From Ashinkailepas kermadecensis (taxonomy: Eukaryota; Arthropoda; Thecostraca; Neolepadidae), in the NCBI GenBank assembly GCA_034440615.1, contig JAOTOM010003161.1, positions 64,501 through 128,500 on the forward strand: 64,000 nucleotides of DNA, written 5' to 3'. The notes under the pieces were generated by a model that saw only the letters and a list, made by a program, of their open reading frames with translations, ran no database searches and had not been told where the DNA came from. Each line of letters begins with the position of its first letter. Within the stretch, counting starts at the first letter, position 1. The translations under genes and the position numbers were made by a program. This document shows positions 47,766 to 60,176 of the stretch, one piece after another.

Positions 47766-48645
47766 CAGGGAGCCGCGCGAGGTTTGTGTTGGTGTCGTGG
47801 TTTTGTTTGTGGTATGTGTTGATGTGCGGTGGTGAGTAGCATGTCTGCGTATTGTCCTGGTGTGTATTGTGGATTATTGGACGTCTGTGCTGCTAAGGAT
47901 TCTGAGAATGGGGTCCAGGATGCGTTTTTAAGGTTCCACCGTCCCGTCGGGGTGTTGGGTGGGCCGGTGGTCGGGATTTGGTCGAAGGTTATGGTGATGG
48001 GGGCGTGGTCACTAAAGTGTGGATCGGAGTCGGCTATCCAGGATAGGGTGAGGGCTATGCGAGAGGAAGCGAGTGTTACGTCTGGGGTGGTAGGGAGGTG
48101 TGAACTAATTGGTACGAGGTATGTTGGTGATCCGGTGTTGAGTACTGTGAGGTTATGTTGTGTAGCCAGTGTGATGAGTGTGAGTGCTCTGTGATCGGGT
48201 CGTATTGTGCGTGTATCCCATAGTGGGTGGTGTGAGTTAAAGTCACCTACGAGTATGACCGGGGGGTTAATTTGATCAAGTGCCTTATTTAATTCCGAGA
48301 GGGTTTCTGTGTTTCGCGAGGGGGGTCATATACGTTAATGAGTGTGTAAGCTATGTTGTGTACGTGGATTTCAGTGAGTAAGATATCTGCTGTAGTGTTG
48401 AATTGTATCAGGCGGTGCGGGGTTGTGTTCCTAATGTATGTGCATACTCCGCCTGATCTGTTTGTGTTGTGTGTGTCTTGTCTGTGTAGTGTGTATTGTG
48501 AGATGTTAAATTGATATGGGTCGTGAGGTTTAAAGTGTGTTTCCTGTATGCATAGTGCTGTGTGATTTGATTGTAGTGCGTAATGTTTGAATTCGTTCCA
48601 GTGTCTGATGAGGCCGTGTGTATTCCATTGTATGATTGTGTTCAT
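47620..48645 (-). pseudogene. I-like LINE ORF2: AP endonuclease domain, frameshifted
   Basis: Starts at ATG 48645, reading MNTIIQWNTHGLIRHWNEFK and ALCIQETHFK (catalytic Glu of QET), to YDPP. A one-base slip in a C-run near 48320 shifts the frame, which then reads ETLSELNKALDQINPPVILV, GDFNSHHPLW and SDHAPITITF (catalytic Asp-His). A second shift near 47630 leads into the RT frame. Two single-base lesions in homopolymer or short-repeat context could also be sequence errors. Confidence 0.9.
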
Positions 48646-49948
48646 GGTCTTTGGGTGTTGGCGCGCGTAAGTGGTCTGTTAGGTGAGGTCTGTCTTGGTA
48701 TGTGTTTTGGTGTCTTCGGTGGTTTGTGGGCGGGGGTGGGCTCTGTTGTGTGGGGAGTGTCCGATCTGTGTCTGTGGAAGAGTGTTCTATGTCAGTATGG
48801 TCCTCTGTGTCTGTGTCCTGATCTGTGTATGTGCGGGCTGTGTGTGTTGGGAATTGGTCTGTTGAGGGGGAGGTCTGTGGGTATGGTGAGGCTGTTGGCC
48901 GTTGGGGTGTTGGCGGTGGGTGTTGGGGTGGTGGTGGGGGTGCCGGTGTCGGTGTCCGTGGCGGTTGGCGGGTTGGTGGTGGTGGTGGTTGGTGTGCCGG
49001 GCGCTGTACTGATGTGTATGCTGGTGTTGGTGCTCGTGTTTTGCGTGTGCTGGTGGTGGGTTGTGGTCGCGTGTGATTTGTTTGTGGGTAAGTGTTTCTG
49101 TTGTGGTTGTATTGGGTGGTGGTGGATGTGTACAGAGCCGGGTACTCTGTGTGGTTTCGTGGTGGTGGCGGTGATCTGTGACCCGGCTCTGCGCGGCGGG
49201 TCAGCCACGCCGCCGGCGGGCCGTCCACCGCCATCCTGGCCAGGGACAGCTCCATGCCCTCTAGGTGGACCAGGCGGAGAATTTCTTTCTCCGCCATCCA
49301 CCGAGGGCAGGAGCTGCTCCCGGCCTCGTGCGGTCCCCCGCAGGCGGCGCAGCAGACCTCGCCGCCTGGGCATGTTGTGGTGTCGTGTTGGCATGCGCAT
49401 TTACCGCAGGTGTATGTGGTGGAGTGGCACCCCCTCGGAGTGGCCGTACCGCTGACATTTTTGCAGCGTCGAGGAGGGGGTGCACGTGGCGTGACGGTGT
49501 AGCGGAGGTATCCCGCTTTGATGTGTTTGGGTGGTATCCGTGTACGAAATGTGAGTATGATGATATGTGTTTGTGGTCGTCCGGGTTGTTGAGCCGGCCG
49601 GAACGCGGCGGTTAACCCCTGGTTCTCTAGTCGGGAGACCAGGGTCTCCACCGCTATCCCGGCCAGCTCCTAGCGTGTATTGTGCCCTGTGAGGTGTTCA
49701 TCTTGGTGGCAGGGACGATGGTGATGGGTGTTGTGCCGATCATATGTATGGTGGGGATAATTTTGCTGTCTATGTCCGAGTTGGCTTGTATCAGGAGAGC
49801 CCCTGAGCGTATCTGTTTGGCGTGTAGGGGCTCTCCTGTATTTGGCGATCTCCTCCTCCACCACCCAGGGGTCGAGGGTGCCCATGGGCACCCCGTCACC
49901 CCGGCGGCAGAGGAAGAAATCGCCGTATGGCTGTGCTGAGGAGTGCAT
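48530..49948 (-). pseudogene. I-like LINE ORF1: gag-like protein with zinc knuckles, one frameshift
   Basis: From ATG 49948: MHSSAQPYGDFFLCRRGDGV, PMGTLDPWVVEEEIAKY; then, after a shift near 49820, RSGALLIQANSDIDSKIIPT and MNTSQGTIHARSW; then, in a further frame from 49651, LVSRLENQGLTAAFRPAQQP, RRCKNVSGTATPRGC, CGKCACQHDTTTC and CCAACGGPHEAGSSSC (CX2CX3HX4C and CX2CX3HX6C knuckles). A Pro/Thr-rich tail runs to 48530 and overlaps ORF2's start. It binds element RNA in the family. No start context was assessed. Confidence 0.9.
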
Positions 49949-49960
49949 GTTGGTGGTGAT

Positions 49961-50838
49961 GTGTTGGGTGATGTTTCGTTCGAGTGATCTGTGGTGTTGA
50001 AGACAGGGTGTTCAGTGGCAGGTGTGTGGTACAGACAATCACAGTACAGTTTTTTGGCGGAGGGTCCGGAGGGGCGTGAAGGAAGCCCGACAGATTGTAA
50101 AAGAGGGGCAGATAAAGATCAAGAAAACACAAAGAAATCAGAAACTGTGCGTGAAGAGAGCACGGTCAGAAAGATCAGATAAAGATCGTGCGGAGGGCAC
50201 TAGAGGGAAAATAGGGGTGGTGGTGTGGAGGGGCCCGGGGCGGAGGGCTGGCTGCACCGCCGGACTGACCTGAAGTGTAGATGTAGTCGTAGAGGCAGAC
50301 AAGAGAAGAGCACTGTCACTGAGCACTAGAGGAGATGAAGTAAAGTGGTGAGTAGACTTGACGGGAGGGTGAGTAGAGGTGAAGTAGGTCTTGAAGATCT
50401 TGAAGGGTAGCGTAGACGTCGACGGTTCAGCAGATGTAGCAGGAGGTGTGCTTGAGAGGGCGGTTGAAGGTTTGAGGGGTTTGGATAGAGTTGAAGTTCA
50501 AGGGAAATAGGTTGGTAGTACTGTATGCTTGGAGTGAGGGGGGGAGATCAGTGGCGCAGGGAGGTGTGGTTTGGTGTGCTTGTCTGTGTGTATGTTGGCT
50601 GTTGGCTGGTGCTTTGTGTGTGTGGTGACAGGCTGGTGGCAGGTGGCTGGTGGCTCCTAGTCCAAGGCTGCTTGGTAGCGTCCGCGGCGTCTTGATCCTG
50701 CGGCAGCCTCTGGCGTCGTGCCGGCAACAATCTCTGTAGTGTCGGCGTATCGGCATCAGCTTGCTGCAGCGGTGAGTAGACGTGCGTGCGATAAGCGAAG
50801 GGTTATATGAGCGGTTTAGGGGTGTGAGTGAGTGACGT
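49961..50838 (-). other. Probable 5' UTR of the I-like LINE
   Basis: About 880 bp between the ORF1 start and the upstream 3' UTR copy. No gene is supported. Short open frames occur but lack motifs. Confidence 0.55.
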
Positions 50839-51146
50839 TGTGTTTGTCCAGCCTGCCACCTGTGGGTGATGTCGGCTGTTTCCTGTGGTTGAGTGGATAA
50901 TGATAGGAGGATTAGTTACCGGGTGGTGGATAGATTTTCGAGTAGAGTCGGAGTCGTCTTGAAGAGTTGAGTTGATCTGGGAGTTTGAAGAGGTAGAGAT
51001 GGCAGAGAAGAGTCGTTTGAGAGCCGGAGATGAAGTAGTCGAAAGAAGCTGTCAGTCCGGACGGTGCTAGATTGGGGTATGGGGTGTAGTGGGTGGGTTG
51101 GGGTCGGGTCCTCGCCATAGATGAACATTGCAAGAACACGTTGTTT
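50839..51146 (-). mobile_element. Second copy of the I-like LINE 3' UTR, upstream of its 5' end
   Basis: A roughly 305-bp sequence nearly identical to 44456-44767 in the same orientation (from TTGTCCAGCCTGCCACCTGT to AAGAACACGTTGTTTT). It differs by a handful of substitutions and an indel. With the complete LINE between, the arrangement is head-to-tail: a 5'-truncated copy's 3' end immediately followed by a full element. Confidence 0.92.
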
Positions 51147-52835
51147 TTGTTTTGTTTTTTGTTTAGGGGGATGTATGGACATACTAGTGTTAAAAAGCGG
51201 ACATCCGTTCTGCGCATGCGCAATTTCTGGTGACAATACTATTTATTCGGTGGGAATAGTGGCGCTTTTGGCGCAATCATTGGCGCATGACATAGATTGT
51301 TTACGTTTTCGCCCCAAAGCTTGATAGCATCACATTCCTTTTGGATATTGAAACACTCCTCAACACCCACAACATAGTCTTTTTAAACGACCAAACACCC
51401 ACACACAACACAGACATCGCCCCGTTCCGCCCGTCTGCCATTGACCTCTCCCTAGCCTCAGCTTCCACCTCACCCCTCTTCTCCTGGCACGTTCAACCCG
51501 ACCCCCTTTTTTAGTAATCACCTTCCCATCCACGTCACCTTCGAACGCTCAGCCCAGTTTAGAGACCGTTTATTTATGTCCAACAGGGACGTTCGCAAAG
51601 CGAAATGGCCATCTTTCTCCCGGGAAATTGATCATCTTATCCCACCCTAGTCTCACCCCCACAATTTCGGCATTGATCAATACCATACTACTCGCGGCAG
51701 AAAGGAACGTACCCAAGACTCGTCGCCAACCCGACCGTAATTCCGTGCCGTGGTCGAACGACGGGTGCAACGAGCCTTCGCCTCACGGCGGCGGGCTGAG
51801 CGGAAATTTCGGAAAAACCTTACAGTACTAAATATGGTAGAAGCCCGCGAGGCAAAAACTACGCTGTCAGCAAATTATCCTTTCGGCCAAGAAACACAGC
51901 TGGCAACTTTACTCCAACACATTCAACCGTTTCACCCCCATCTCCCAAATCTGGACTCAACTTCTTTCCTTCTCCAATGGCAGAGCCCCACACCGCGCAT
52001 TCCCACAACTGACAATTAACCAACAGCACACAACTGAGCCCACAGCCGTCGCGGAACACTTCGCCACTTATTATTCCGACGTACCTTCCAACACTCAATA
52101 CTCACAGCACACCATCTCATTCCTTCGCGACACTCTTGCTACTTGCCACTTCGACTCAGACAAATCCGAACCCTACAACGCACACTTTACCCCCTACGAA
52201 CTAAATTTATCCCTCTCCAAGGTATCCAGTAGAGCTCCTGGACCTGATCACTTGACATATCTCTTCTTTCAAAATCTATCTGACTCTGGTAAAGATAACC
52301 TCCTTCGGCACTACATCAACTATGGAGTGACGGCACTTTTCCACCCTCTTGGTCTACTAGAACTATCATCCCTAAGCCTAAGCCTTCCAAACCTCGACAT
52401 CTCCTCTCTAGCTATCGTCCTATCTCTCACTAGTTGTGCTTGTAAAATTTTGAGCGCATGGTCAATGGACGAATCAGAGTCTATCTCGAAAACAACAAAA
52501 TTATATCCCCCTTTCAGAGCGGCTTCCGACCCAGGCGAAGCATCGCTGACAACCTACTCGAAATTGTGGATTCAATCCAGCGTGGTTTTGGGGAAAATCC
52601 GAAACCATCGCCCTTTTTAGACCTGAAATCCGCGTTTAACAAAGTACACAGTTTTGCACTTCGAATTAAATTACACCGTATTGGTATCAAGGGCAGAATG
52701 GCCACATTTATTACCAAGTTTCTAGAAAATCGCTCCTTTGTCGTCCGCTGCGGCAACATTCATTCCCGGCCCCACACTCTCGACCAAGGCGTCCCACAAG
52801 GCAGCGTCCTATCTCCAACCCTCTTTCTTATCATG

Positions 52836-54035
52836 GTTGTAACAAAGTTGGTTTTTGAGTCATCCTAATTCCATAAATTCAGCCCCCTACACATAGTTCG
52901 ACTGGCGCGACAAGTTTCCGGCACCTACCTGGCGCCTGCCTATCTGGTGCCTACGTAAGCAAGCCACCGCTCCAGTCGAGGCCGATCATTGTACCTTGCA
53001 CTATCCCCTCCCCTTACCGGCAGAAATCCCGCCGCCGGAGCTGTGACCTCGATACCGTGCAGCCCATACCAAACCCCTCCCCTATCCGACCGGCGCGCCC
53101 CGCCGCCGTCGTTAGATGTTAGATGCCAGCTGTCATGCGGTGATGTGACCGAGTGTCGCTATTGTGTCAGGCGCTGTGTCGCCAGACCAGAGGCTGCAGT
53201 ACCGCGCCTCTGCCAGTCAGCCGATTGTTGTGGATCACCAGTGTGCGGTGATTTGCTGAGACAGCCCACGTGTCGACGCCAGGCCGACGCGGGCCTGGAC
53301 GAAGGTGCACTCTCAGCACCAGTTCCCACGCGGAAACCGAGATGCTGAGATCAGAATCTGTCTCTGATGTCTGAGATAGACAGCGCGCCCGCCTGCAGTA
53401 CAGTGCACGAGGTTCAGAGAGAGCCATTGTGCTCTCTAGACGCCAGTTCAGAGCAAGCCTTTGTTCTCTGGCCGGGGGATGAGTAACCCCACTGGCCATG
53501 CGGCGCAGTAGTGACGTGGATTGATCACGTGACCAGTGACGTATCATAGTCTGCGGGTACCTAGCGAAGGTGCCGCGAGGGAGAGACTCTCTGACTAGCG
53601 AGCGCTCGTCGCGAGCAGACGTCACCGCTGGGCGGTTGGCCGCCGCCTGACTAGCCGCCCTGGCCGGCCCTGGCTCACCACATTAAGGTATCGAGGTACG
53701 TCGGAAAACTCTGTCTGAGATTCGGAGATCGTATGTGAAGTAGTTGCACCTGTCTGTCAAGATGCAGTTATATTATTAACGCCTATGTCACGCTGCGCCA
53801 TTAATGTCTGATCTTCGTGGCCATTTGTCTGTTGACTAATTTGCACAATATAGAAGTGCTGGCTTTGGAGGTGTGTGTCAAGATGTGAGATCAGAGCTCT
53901 GAGATGAAGGCTTGGAGCCATTGGATGAATACTCCCGGGGTCTTAATATCGTCCAACGCTGAGGTCAAACCCTAGTACTATCAACGTGCCAGAAGAGTTT
54001 TTCCCCCTTCAGGGGTGAAGAAAAAGATTATTATA
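52836..54035 (+). mobile_element. Solo-LTR-like insertion (copy 1) in LINE RT
   Basis: About 1.2 kb inserted between the codons of FLIM and INDV, with CATG duplicated on both sides (52832-52835 and 54036-54039). It starts (GT)TGTAACAAAGTTGGTTTT and shares most of its length with 62132-63361: GGCGCGACAAG, GACGTAAGCAAGCCACCGC, GTGACCTCGATACCGTGCAG, TGTCATGCGGTGATGTGACC and ATATAGAAGTGCTGGCTTTG. No coding region. TG-start, 4-bp target duplication and lack of ORFs suggest a solo LTR of a Ty3/Gypsy-type element. Its right end (TTATTATA) is degenerate. Confidence 0.82.
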
Positions 54036-55462
54036 CATGATCAATGACGTATTAGAACAATTTCCCCTAATTTCTCCCCTACTAAAACATTCTCTCTATG
54101 CCGATGATTTGGCTATTTGGTGTACGCACCCATCGGAAGATTCAGCGAATCACGTTATCCAACTCACCATGAATTACATTGATTCATGGTGCTCCCTCTG
54201 GGGGCTACAGATCTCTCCCACCAAATCGGTAACTATGCTCTTTTTCCCGGCTTCTCAGACACATCCCGCCTAGAAAACCATTCCGCTTTCGCAATCAAAT
54301 TATTCCCCTCCAAACTACTTTCAAATATCCCGGAATTAGCCTCGACAAAGGACTTTATTTTAGTATTAAAATATATTATATATTAATTAAATTAATACAC
54401 CTATATTAAACAACGCTGCGCTGTTCGACTCAATCTCCTGCGCTGCATCTACGGTCGCGACTGGGGTGCAGACAGGACGACTCTTACCAAAATGTACATT
54501 GCACTGATTCGTTCAATCCTGGAATACAATGCGTTTATCTTCGATCATATATCTCCAACACTCACAAAGTCACTGGAATGCACACAAAATCACGCACTCC
54601 GCCTCATCACCGGAGCACACTGCACCACACCTACCACCAGTATCCGGGGTGAGGCCAACATTCCTAGCCTACAACAACGCAGAACACTACAACTCGTTAT
54701 GTACCACTTCAGGACAACAACACAGCTAAATCACCCCTCCAATGTTGCATTGACTAAACCCCCGGTTCGGCGTTCCAAAAACAAAAATAAATACAACATT
54801 GCCATTCACTTGAAGCAGCAACGGTACGGTACGTACCAGCAACGGTAAGGGAGCCGCCTGGTGCGGTGGGCCCGACACTGGTCAAACCAAATTAACACTT
54901 CACCATTCGGTGTACACAGCAGAACTAGTCGCCATACTCACTTGCCTCCAACACATCACTACCCCTACTACAATATGCACTGACTCACGATCCTCCGTGG
55001 ACGCCCTCGCGACACTACACAACACCACACACCCCACGCTCCACGCCATCCGACACCTCTACAATGACCACCACGCACACCTTCAACTCACCCTGCTCTG
55101 GATCCCTGGACATAGGGGTATACCGGGAAACGAACGGGTAGACGGTCTCGCTCGCGCGGCGATCGACCTCCCCGCTAACAATGGAGCTCCGGTGCCCCCA
55201 GGGATCTTCTATCCCTCACTAATAATTTATTTAAAAACATATTCGGGACTGCTGGTCACATAACACCACACACCTACACTATATCAAACACACACTCTCC
55301 AGCTGGCCCTCCTCCAACCAGCACACTCGTCTGAACGAGGTGACACTCGCCAGACTTCGCCTCGGACACAGCAAATTGACACACGATTATATTTTTCATC
55401 GACCACACCGCCTTCCACTTTGTAGCACATGTCACGTACGCCGAAAGAATGTTGTGTCATGG

Positions 55463-55944
55463 TTGCCTTATACTGCAATAATACCACTTTTCAACGCATT
55501 TTAAACATGATCTATTCTGACAAGTGGTTAGGCTAGGTGAGGTTAAGTTAAGCTCCCTGTTCTTTCCTAATGTCATTATTCATGGAATATTACCCAACTC
55601 AAACCCCTTTATTGCCTGCCTCCTGCAATGTAAACATATACAGAATACATTATTGGTCATCTAAAACTTGAAACAAAAAATTATCTCCAGAATTTCCAAT
55701 ATAAAAATCCTAATGTAACCCATGTTAACCAAATGTATCCTCTATTCTCTTTATGAAGTTAAAATACATGCAAAACATGTGCTGTGAATGCCTTAAAGCA
55801 CAGCAATACTGGAATTTGTACACTCTTGCAGCAAATGTGGTCCATTAAATCTCACCAAGTATGGTGCGTAGGTATGTACCTACATTTCCACAATTTTGCA
55901 AAGCAAAGGACAGGCCTAGGTATACCATTTGCATGTGGCATTCA
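55463..55944 (+). repeat. Interspersed repeat inserted in the LINE end; inverted partner at 57231-57725
   Basis: It breaks the LINE frame between CHVRRKN and THILLNCP. The whole stretch is the reverse complement, with moderate divergence, of 57231-57725, including AGGTTAAGTTAAGCTCCCTG and CAGCAATACTGGAATTTGTA. No ORF. The right edge carries a 12-bp palindrome GCATGTGGCATT/AATGCCACATGC. Confidence 0.85.
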
Positions 55945-56138
55945 AATGCCACATGCATACTATCACCCATATCTTACTTAACTGTCCAGGATATGCTCCT
56001 CACCGTCGCCATATCATCCAGTATTTTACCAACATCCATTTACAACTTTCGCTTCCAGCTCTACTCGGGAATAAGCACCCGGGACTCCTCGAGTTATTTT
56101 TCCGCTTTCTACAAGAAACCAAACTGTTCGAAATGATA

Positions 56139-57230
56139 TAAAGTTTCCGTTGCATTTACCCGATCCAAGGAAGTATGTTGTGCAGTTAAAAGTTATATGA
56201 CACGCGCTACACTCCTCACTGGCTGTATGACCCGCTCCACACCTCTTCCTCTCCGAAGTCGCAAAACACATACATATAGGTTATCTCACACTAGGGAGAC
56301 AGGAACCGATCCAATTTGGCCAAAACGGACGGATTTCCTTTTTAATTTGCGGTTGGTTTTTACCTACGAGTTTTCCAAGCAGCTTGATTTTTCCCTTTAT
56401 AGGGGTTTCCAAGCTTTAACTTAACATACACCGACACATACAAGGTCGGGCCTAAATCCCACGGCTCGCTCTGGGTGACAGGCCTGCTTCGCTTCGCTTC
56501 AGGTCTCAGGTGGGCAGTGGAGCCTCTCAGTAGGCTGTGAAGCTGTCCACCCTCCAAATGTTCTTCCATTGTTATGATTGTACGTATGTATGTATGTCTG
56601 AACATGTACCTGTTTACCATGTATGTATCGTCCCTCTACGCCATGTTTCTTGTTTGACGGCGTCTCTCCTCTCTTGCCTAAGTGATATAACCGGATGTCA
56701 CATAAGCCGGATTAACGCAATTCCTTCTTTAACGTAACAATCTCCAGCAGATGGCACTTTGCCTCAGGTAAAGATTTAGGGGAACAAATCATTTTGCTGT
56801 AGGCTAGGTAATATGGAAGTATGACCACTTCAGTCCAAATAATAACATTTAGAAGTTATACCTTTGATACTGATGACATTAGCTGTATCAGGATATGTGG
56901 ATGAAAACAGGGACACAAGCCTGGTAATATTGCATGTGCTTTCACAGCGAGGGATGCCTGAGTGAGAAATGTACCTGGCCATGTGTTTTATAGTAGATTA
57001 AATTTTCCAACTGCCAAATAATGAAGGGAGAAATTTTGCAAATTATCACAACATCACAGAATCATTATAGAAATGTTTCAACATTCAAAATTGACCATAC
57101 TCATTATCAAACTGGGGATAGGCACCATTCATCCTACAATCCCAGTATTTGAATGCTGGTTTACTGGATAAGCATAACCTGTCTGGATACCTACATGTGC
57201 AAGTTCTGAAGCAGTGTTCAGATTTGTTTG
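56139..57230. other. Spacer between the inverted repeats, nothing recognised
   Basis: AT-rich, no gene or further repeat seen. The LINE end lies at its left border. Confidence 0.4.
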
Positions 57231-57725
57231 ATTTGAATGCCACATGCAAATGGTATGCCTAGGCTTATCCTTTCTTTTGCAAAATTGTGGAAATGTAGGT
57301 ACATACCTACGCACCATACTTGGTGAGATTTAATGGACCACATTTGCTGCAAGAGTGTACAAATTCCAGTATTGCTGTGCTTTAAGGCATTCACAGCACA
57401 TGTTTTGCATGTATTTTAACTTCATAAAGAGAATAGAGGATACATTTGGTTAGCATGGGTTACATTAGGATTTTTATATTGGAAATTCTGGAGATAATTT
57501 TTTTGTTTCATGTTTTGCATGACCAATAATTTCTTCTGTAAATGCTTACATTGCAGGAGGCAGGCAATAAAGGAGCTTTTAGTTGGGTAATATTCCAGGA
57601 ATAATGACATTAGGAAAGAACAGGGAGCTTAACTTAACCTCACCTAGCCTAACCACTTGTCAGAATAGATCATGTTTAAAATGCGTTGAAAAGTGGTATT
57701 ATTGCAGTTTAAGGTAACCATGACA
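57231..57725 (-). repeat. Inverted copy of the 55463-55944 repeat
   Basis: Begins TTTGAATGCCACATGCAAAT and ends GGTAACCATGACA. It matches the other copy over its whole length with substitutions and a few indels. This copy is embedded in AT-rich DNA rather than in a LINE, so the shared unit of about 485-495 bp is the mobile part. Confidence 0.85.
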
Positions 57726-59480
57726 AGTTTTACACACATTTCACCTCCATTAAGCATACAAAGGGGTAAGCTAGTAAGGTAAGCTATATGCTATATAATT
57801 TTTCAATTTTCTAATAAAAAATTGAGTATTCTTCAAATCTGTTCAGGCTAGGTTAAGCTAGGTTAGGCTTTTTACATTGAAAATGTTTGCAGCACAAATG
57901 TTCAGAAATTGTATGTTGAAATACAGGTTCCTTTCTTGCATGTAAGATTAGGCCAGGTTATTTTCGGTTATGCTACATTTTTCTGTGTTTTGAATGTTAC
58001 TTGCTGAATAGCATGTTATATGCTATATTACCCAACTCAGCGACGTGTTTCTTGCTGTTATTTTGCATCCTGAATGAAAAGTATGCATTTGCAGATGAAA
58101 TAAGTGGTCACATCATGTTAGGCACATTCATAACCATTGCATTGGAAAATGAAATTCCAAGAAATAAAATATTTCCTTAAGTGGCAAAACTTTCCTTGAT
58201 ATAGTTTTTCTGGACATTTTTTGTTCAATTTATGAACCTAGGCTAACCTGTTTTAATTTTTTTTAAAGTAAAAAATCCACATTTTGCAAAATAAGAAAAA
58301 TTAACCTAACCAAACCTCTCACTTTGTTTGCTTCATGGAGGTAAAGTGTGTGATAGACTTCCCTCATGAATATCTTAAGGTACAATAAACTCAATTTTGG
58401 GGGAATCTTTAATCTCAAGGGCAGGTTAGGCTAGGGCTAGGTCAGTTGGGCTGGGTTAGGCTTTATTAATTTGGATAGTCTTGAATAAAATATATGTGGT
58501 TTGATACTTTTATTTTCTTAATTTGTTTCCCAAAAGGAAGATTAGGCTTGGTGAGGTTACCTTAGGTTTCATTGTTAGACTTGTTAGGTTGTACTTGTTA
58601 TTTAGCTTTTCTCAGGCTATGTTATGATAGCTCATTTTAACATACTTTTTCGGTTATATTGTTTGAATCAAAGCCCATGTTTGGTATAATTTTACTTGTC
58701 AACTGAATATAAGTATTTGCAGAGAGAATGAGTGATCGTATTGTGTTAATCATGTTAACAAACATTGCATTGAACAAATTCCAAGAATATAAAAATTACT
58801 CTAATGCACGAATTTACCAAAGTGTTGTCTTACAGTAGCATATGAGTGGTCTGGGACAATGCAGTTTGACAGGTAGGTACCTGCAATCATGAGCTGGGAT
58901 GTATTTTGTGAAACATGGCCACGCATCTTTGGAAAAAGGATCTATCTGTTGTGCTCCAAAATGATTTCGTGTTCAATGGAAATATACACCTATTCTGTAC
59001 AATGTAGTTGAAAACTGGGGCACTTCAGCAAATGAAAACAAAATCAAGAACTGTTTGGTATTCCTTGTTACTTGGGCTTGAGAGGTTTCAACCAGGTTTT
59101 GAGCATTCATCCTCAAAAAATGTAATCATTTATCTACATAGCTCATTGCTCCTGCTACTTAATTCACGAAATATTCAAAAATTACCAGTCACAATACCTA
59201 TGGTATGTATAAATATTGTACATATGTTTTTACCATTCAGGTAATTTTGGACTTCTTGGATTTTTCTTGATGTAATACTTCGAAAGGTAATTAGCATGAT
59301 GTGACCACTCATTTCCTCTGCAAGTTCTTATTTCTCAGTTGGCATACAAAGTAACACCAAAAAAGGGAACTTTGGGTTGGGTCATACAGCATACCAAATA
59401 TGTTGAGTAAAAGGAAAAACGCAACATAGTCTAGACTAACCTAGCCTAGCTTCTAATGTAAAATAAAAATCTTAAAAGAT
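57726..59480. other. AT-rich block with scattered AGGTTAGGCTAGG motifs
   Basis: No gene is supported. Motifs related to TTAGG recur (57847-57870, 57947, 58426-58464, 58543-58570, 58588). Base composition differs sharply from both flanks, with the border at about 59483 where GC-rich LINE-associated sequence starts. Confidence 0.5.
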
Positions 59481-59482
59481 GT

Positions 59483-60176
59483 AGAACCCCGCAGTGCGGT
59501 CAGCCTCGTTACTCGGATGGCTAGGGACATGGCGATCCCTCCGGTTATCACAGCCGCCCCGATAAAGGGCTTGGAAGCACGGATGTGTTTCCGGGAACTC
59601 ACGTAGTCTCCATCGTCCATCCCTCTCTTGAAATTCCAGTATCCACCCCATGCCAGCGACCCTTTGTATATATTTCATCCAACCCTGCAACACCAACCCC
59701 TCCCTTGTCACGAGCAGGTCCGCCAACTTCCCCTGGTCTACCCGTCCGCTCAGTTTTATCGGGGTAGCCGCGCCCCCTCGGCCCGTCCCCGGGGTTGACG
59801 GAGTCCTGGAGCCTGAGGTCCCCCGTGGTACGGTGCTAGTTGTGACGGGGGATCAACACGCCTATTTGGTCCCGATATCTCGGAGGGGCGGGCGGGACCG
59901 TAGGATCCCATACGGGTCAAGTGGCTGGTCGCCTCGGGTCGGGGACCTGGGTTCATTCCCCAGGCCGCCGGCCCGGGCAGCCGGGGTCAAGGGGTGGGCG
60001 GCACTGTTAGTGTGGTCAGGGTGGTGAGTCCTCTCTCCTAGCCGTGCGAAGGCGCCGCCCGCCCCGTATAGCTCCTCGGGCGCCTGGCGTCCTCCCGTCC
60101 GCGGGACCCAGGCGTCCCCCCAGTAGGGCCGTATGCGTTGGGGCGCTCGAGGAGCCGAAAACAAACTCACTTGCAT
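59483..60176 (+). other. Probable 5' region of the third I-like LINE
   Basis: GC-rich sequence without a domain, directly preceding the ORF1 start. The boundary is taken from the composition change. Open frames on both strands are stop-poor by composition. Confidence 0.45.

Larger units (their letters stand above)
44430..49960 (-). mobile_element. I-like non-LTR retrotransposon, near full length
   Basis: ORF1 (gag-like with zinc knuckles) and ORF2 (AP endonuclease, RT, RNase H) in correct order on the minus strand, followed by a 3' UTR with A-rich tract and a CA-rich tail at about 44430-44456. ORF1 has one frameshift and ORF2 two. The RNase H domain and double-knuckle ORF1 place it in the I superfamily (I, Nimb, Tad and similar); the exact clade is not determined. 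A second copy of its 3' UTR lies upstream (50839-51146), so two elements may sit head to tail. Confidence 0.93.
51310..56136 (+). mobile_element. Second I-like LINE family, decayed, split by an LTR and another repeat
   Basis: Plus-strand ORF2 remnants: an endonuclease end (FRPSAIDLSLASASTSPLFS, SNHLPIHVTFE at 51420-51545), linker, RT ([34 protein letters not shown] to 52835), then after the LTR insertion INDVLEQFPLISPLL and HSLYADDLAIWCTHPS (YADD, 54037-54130), a thumb region, RNase H (CTDSRSSVDALATL, TLLWIPGHRGIPGNERVDGL, 54910-55190), and an end TITHILLNCPGYAPHRRH to FLQETKLFEMI and TGA (55945-56138). Multiple stops and shifts. ORF1 and the 5' part are missing. Confidence 0.9.

Noticed and set aside
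48583..49455. 290-codon plus-strand Val/Cys/Gly-rich ORF
   Set aside because: Antisense shadow of the LINE ORF1 Pro/Thr-rich tail.
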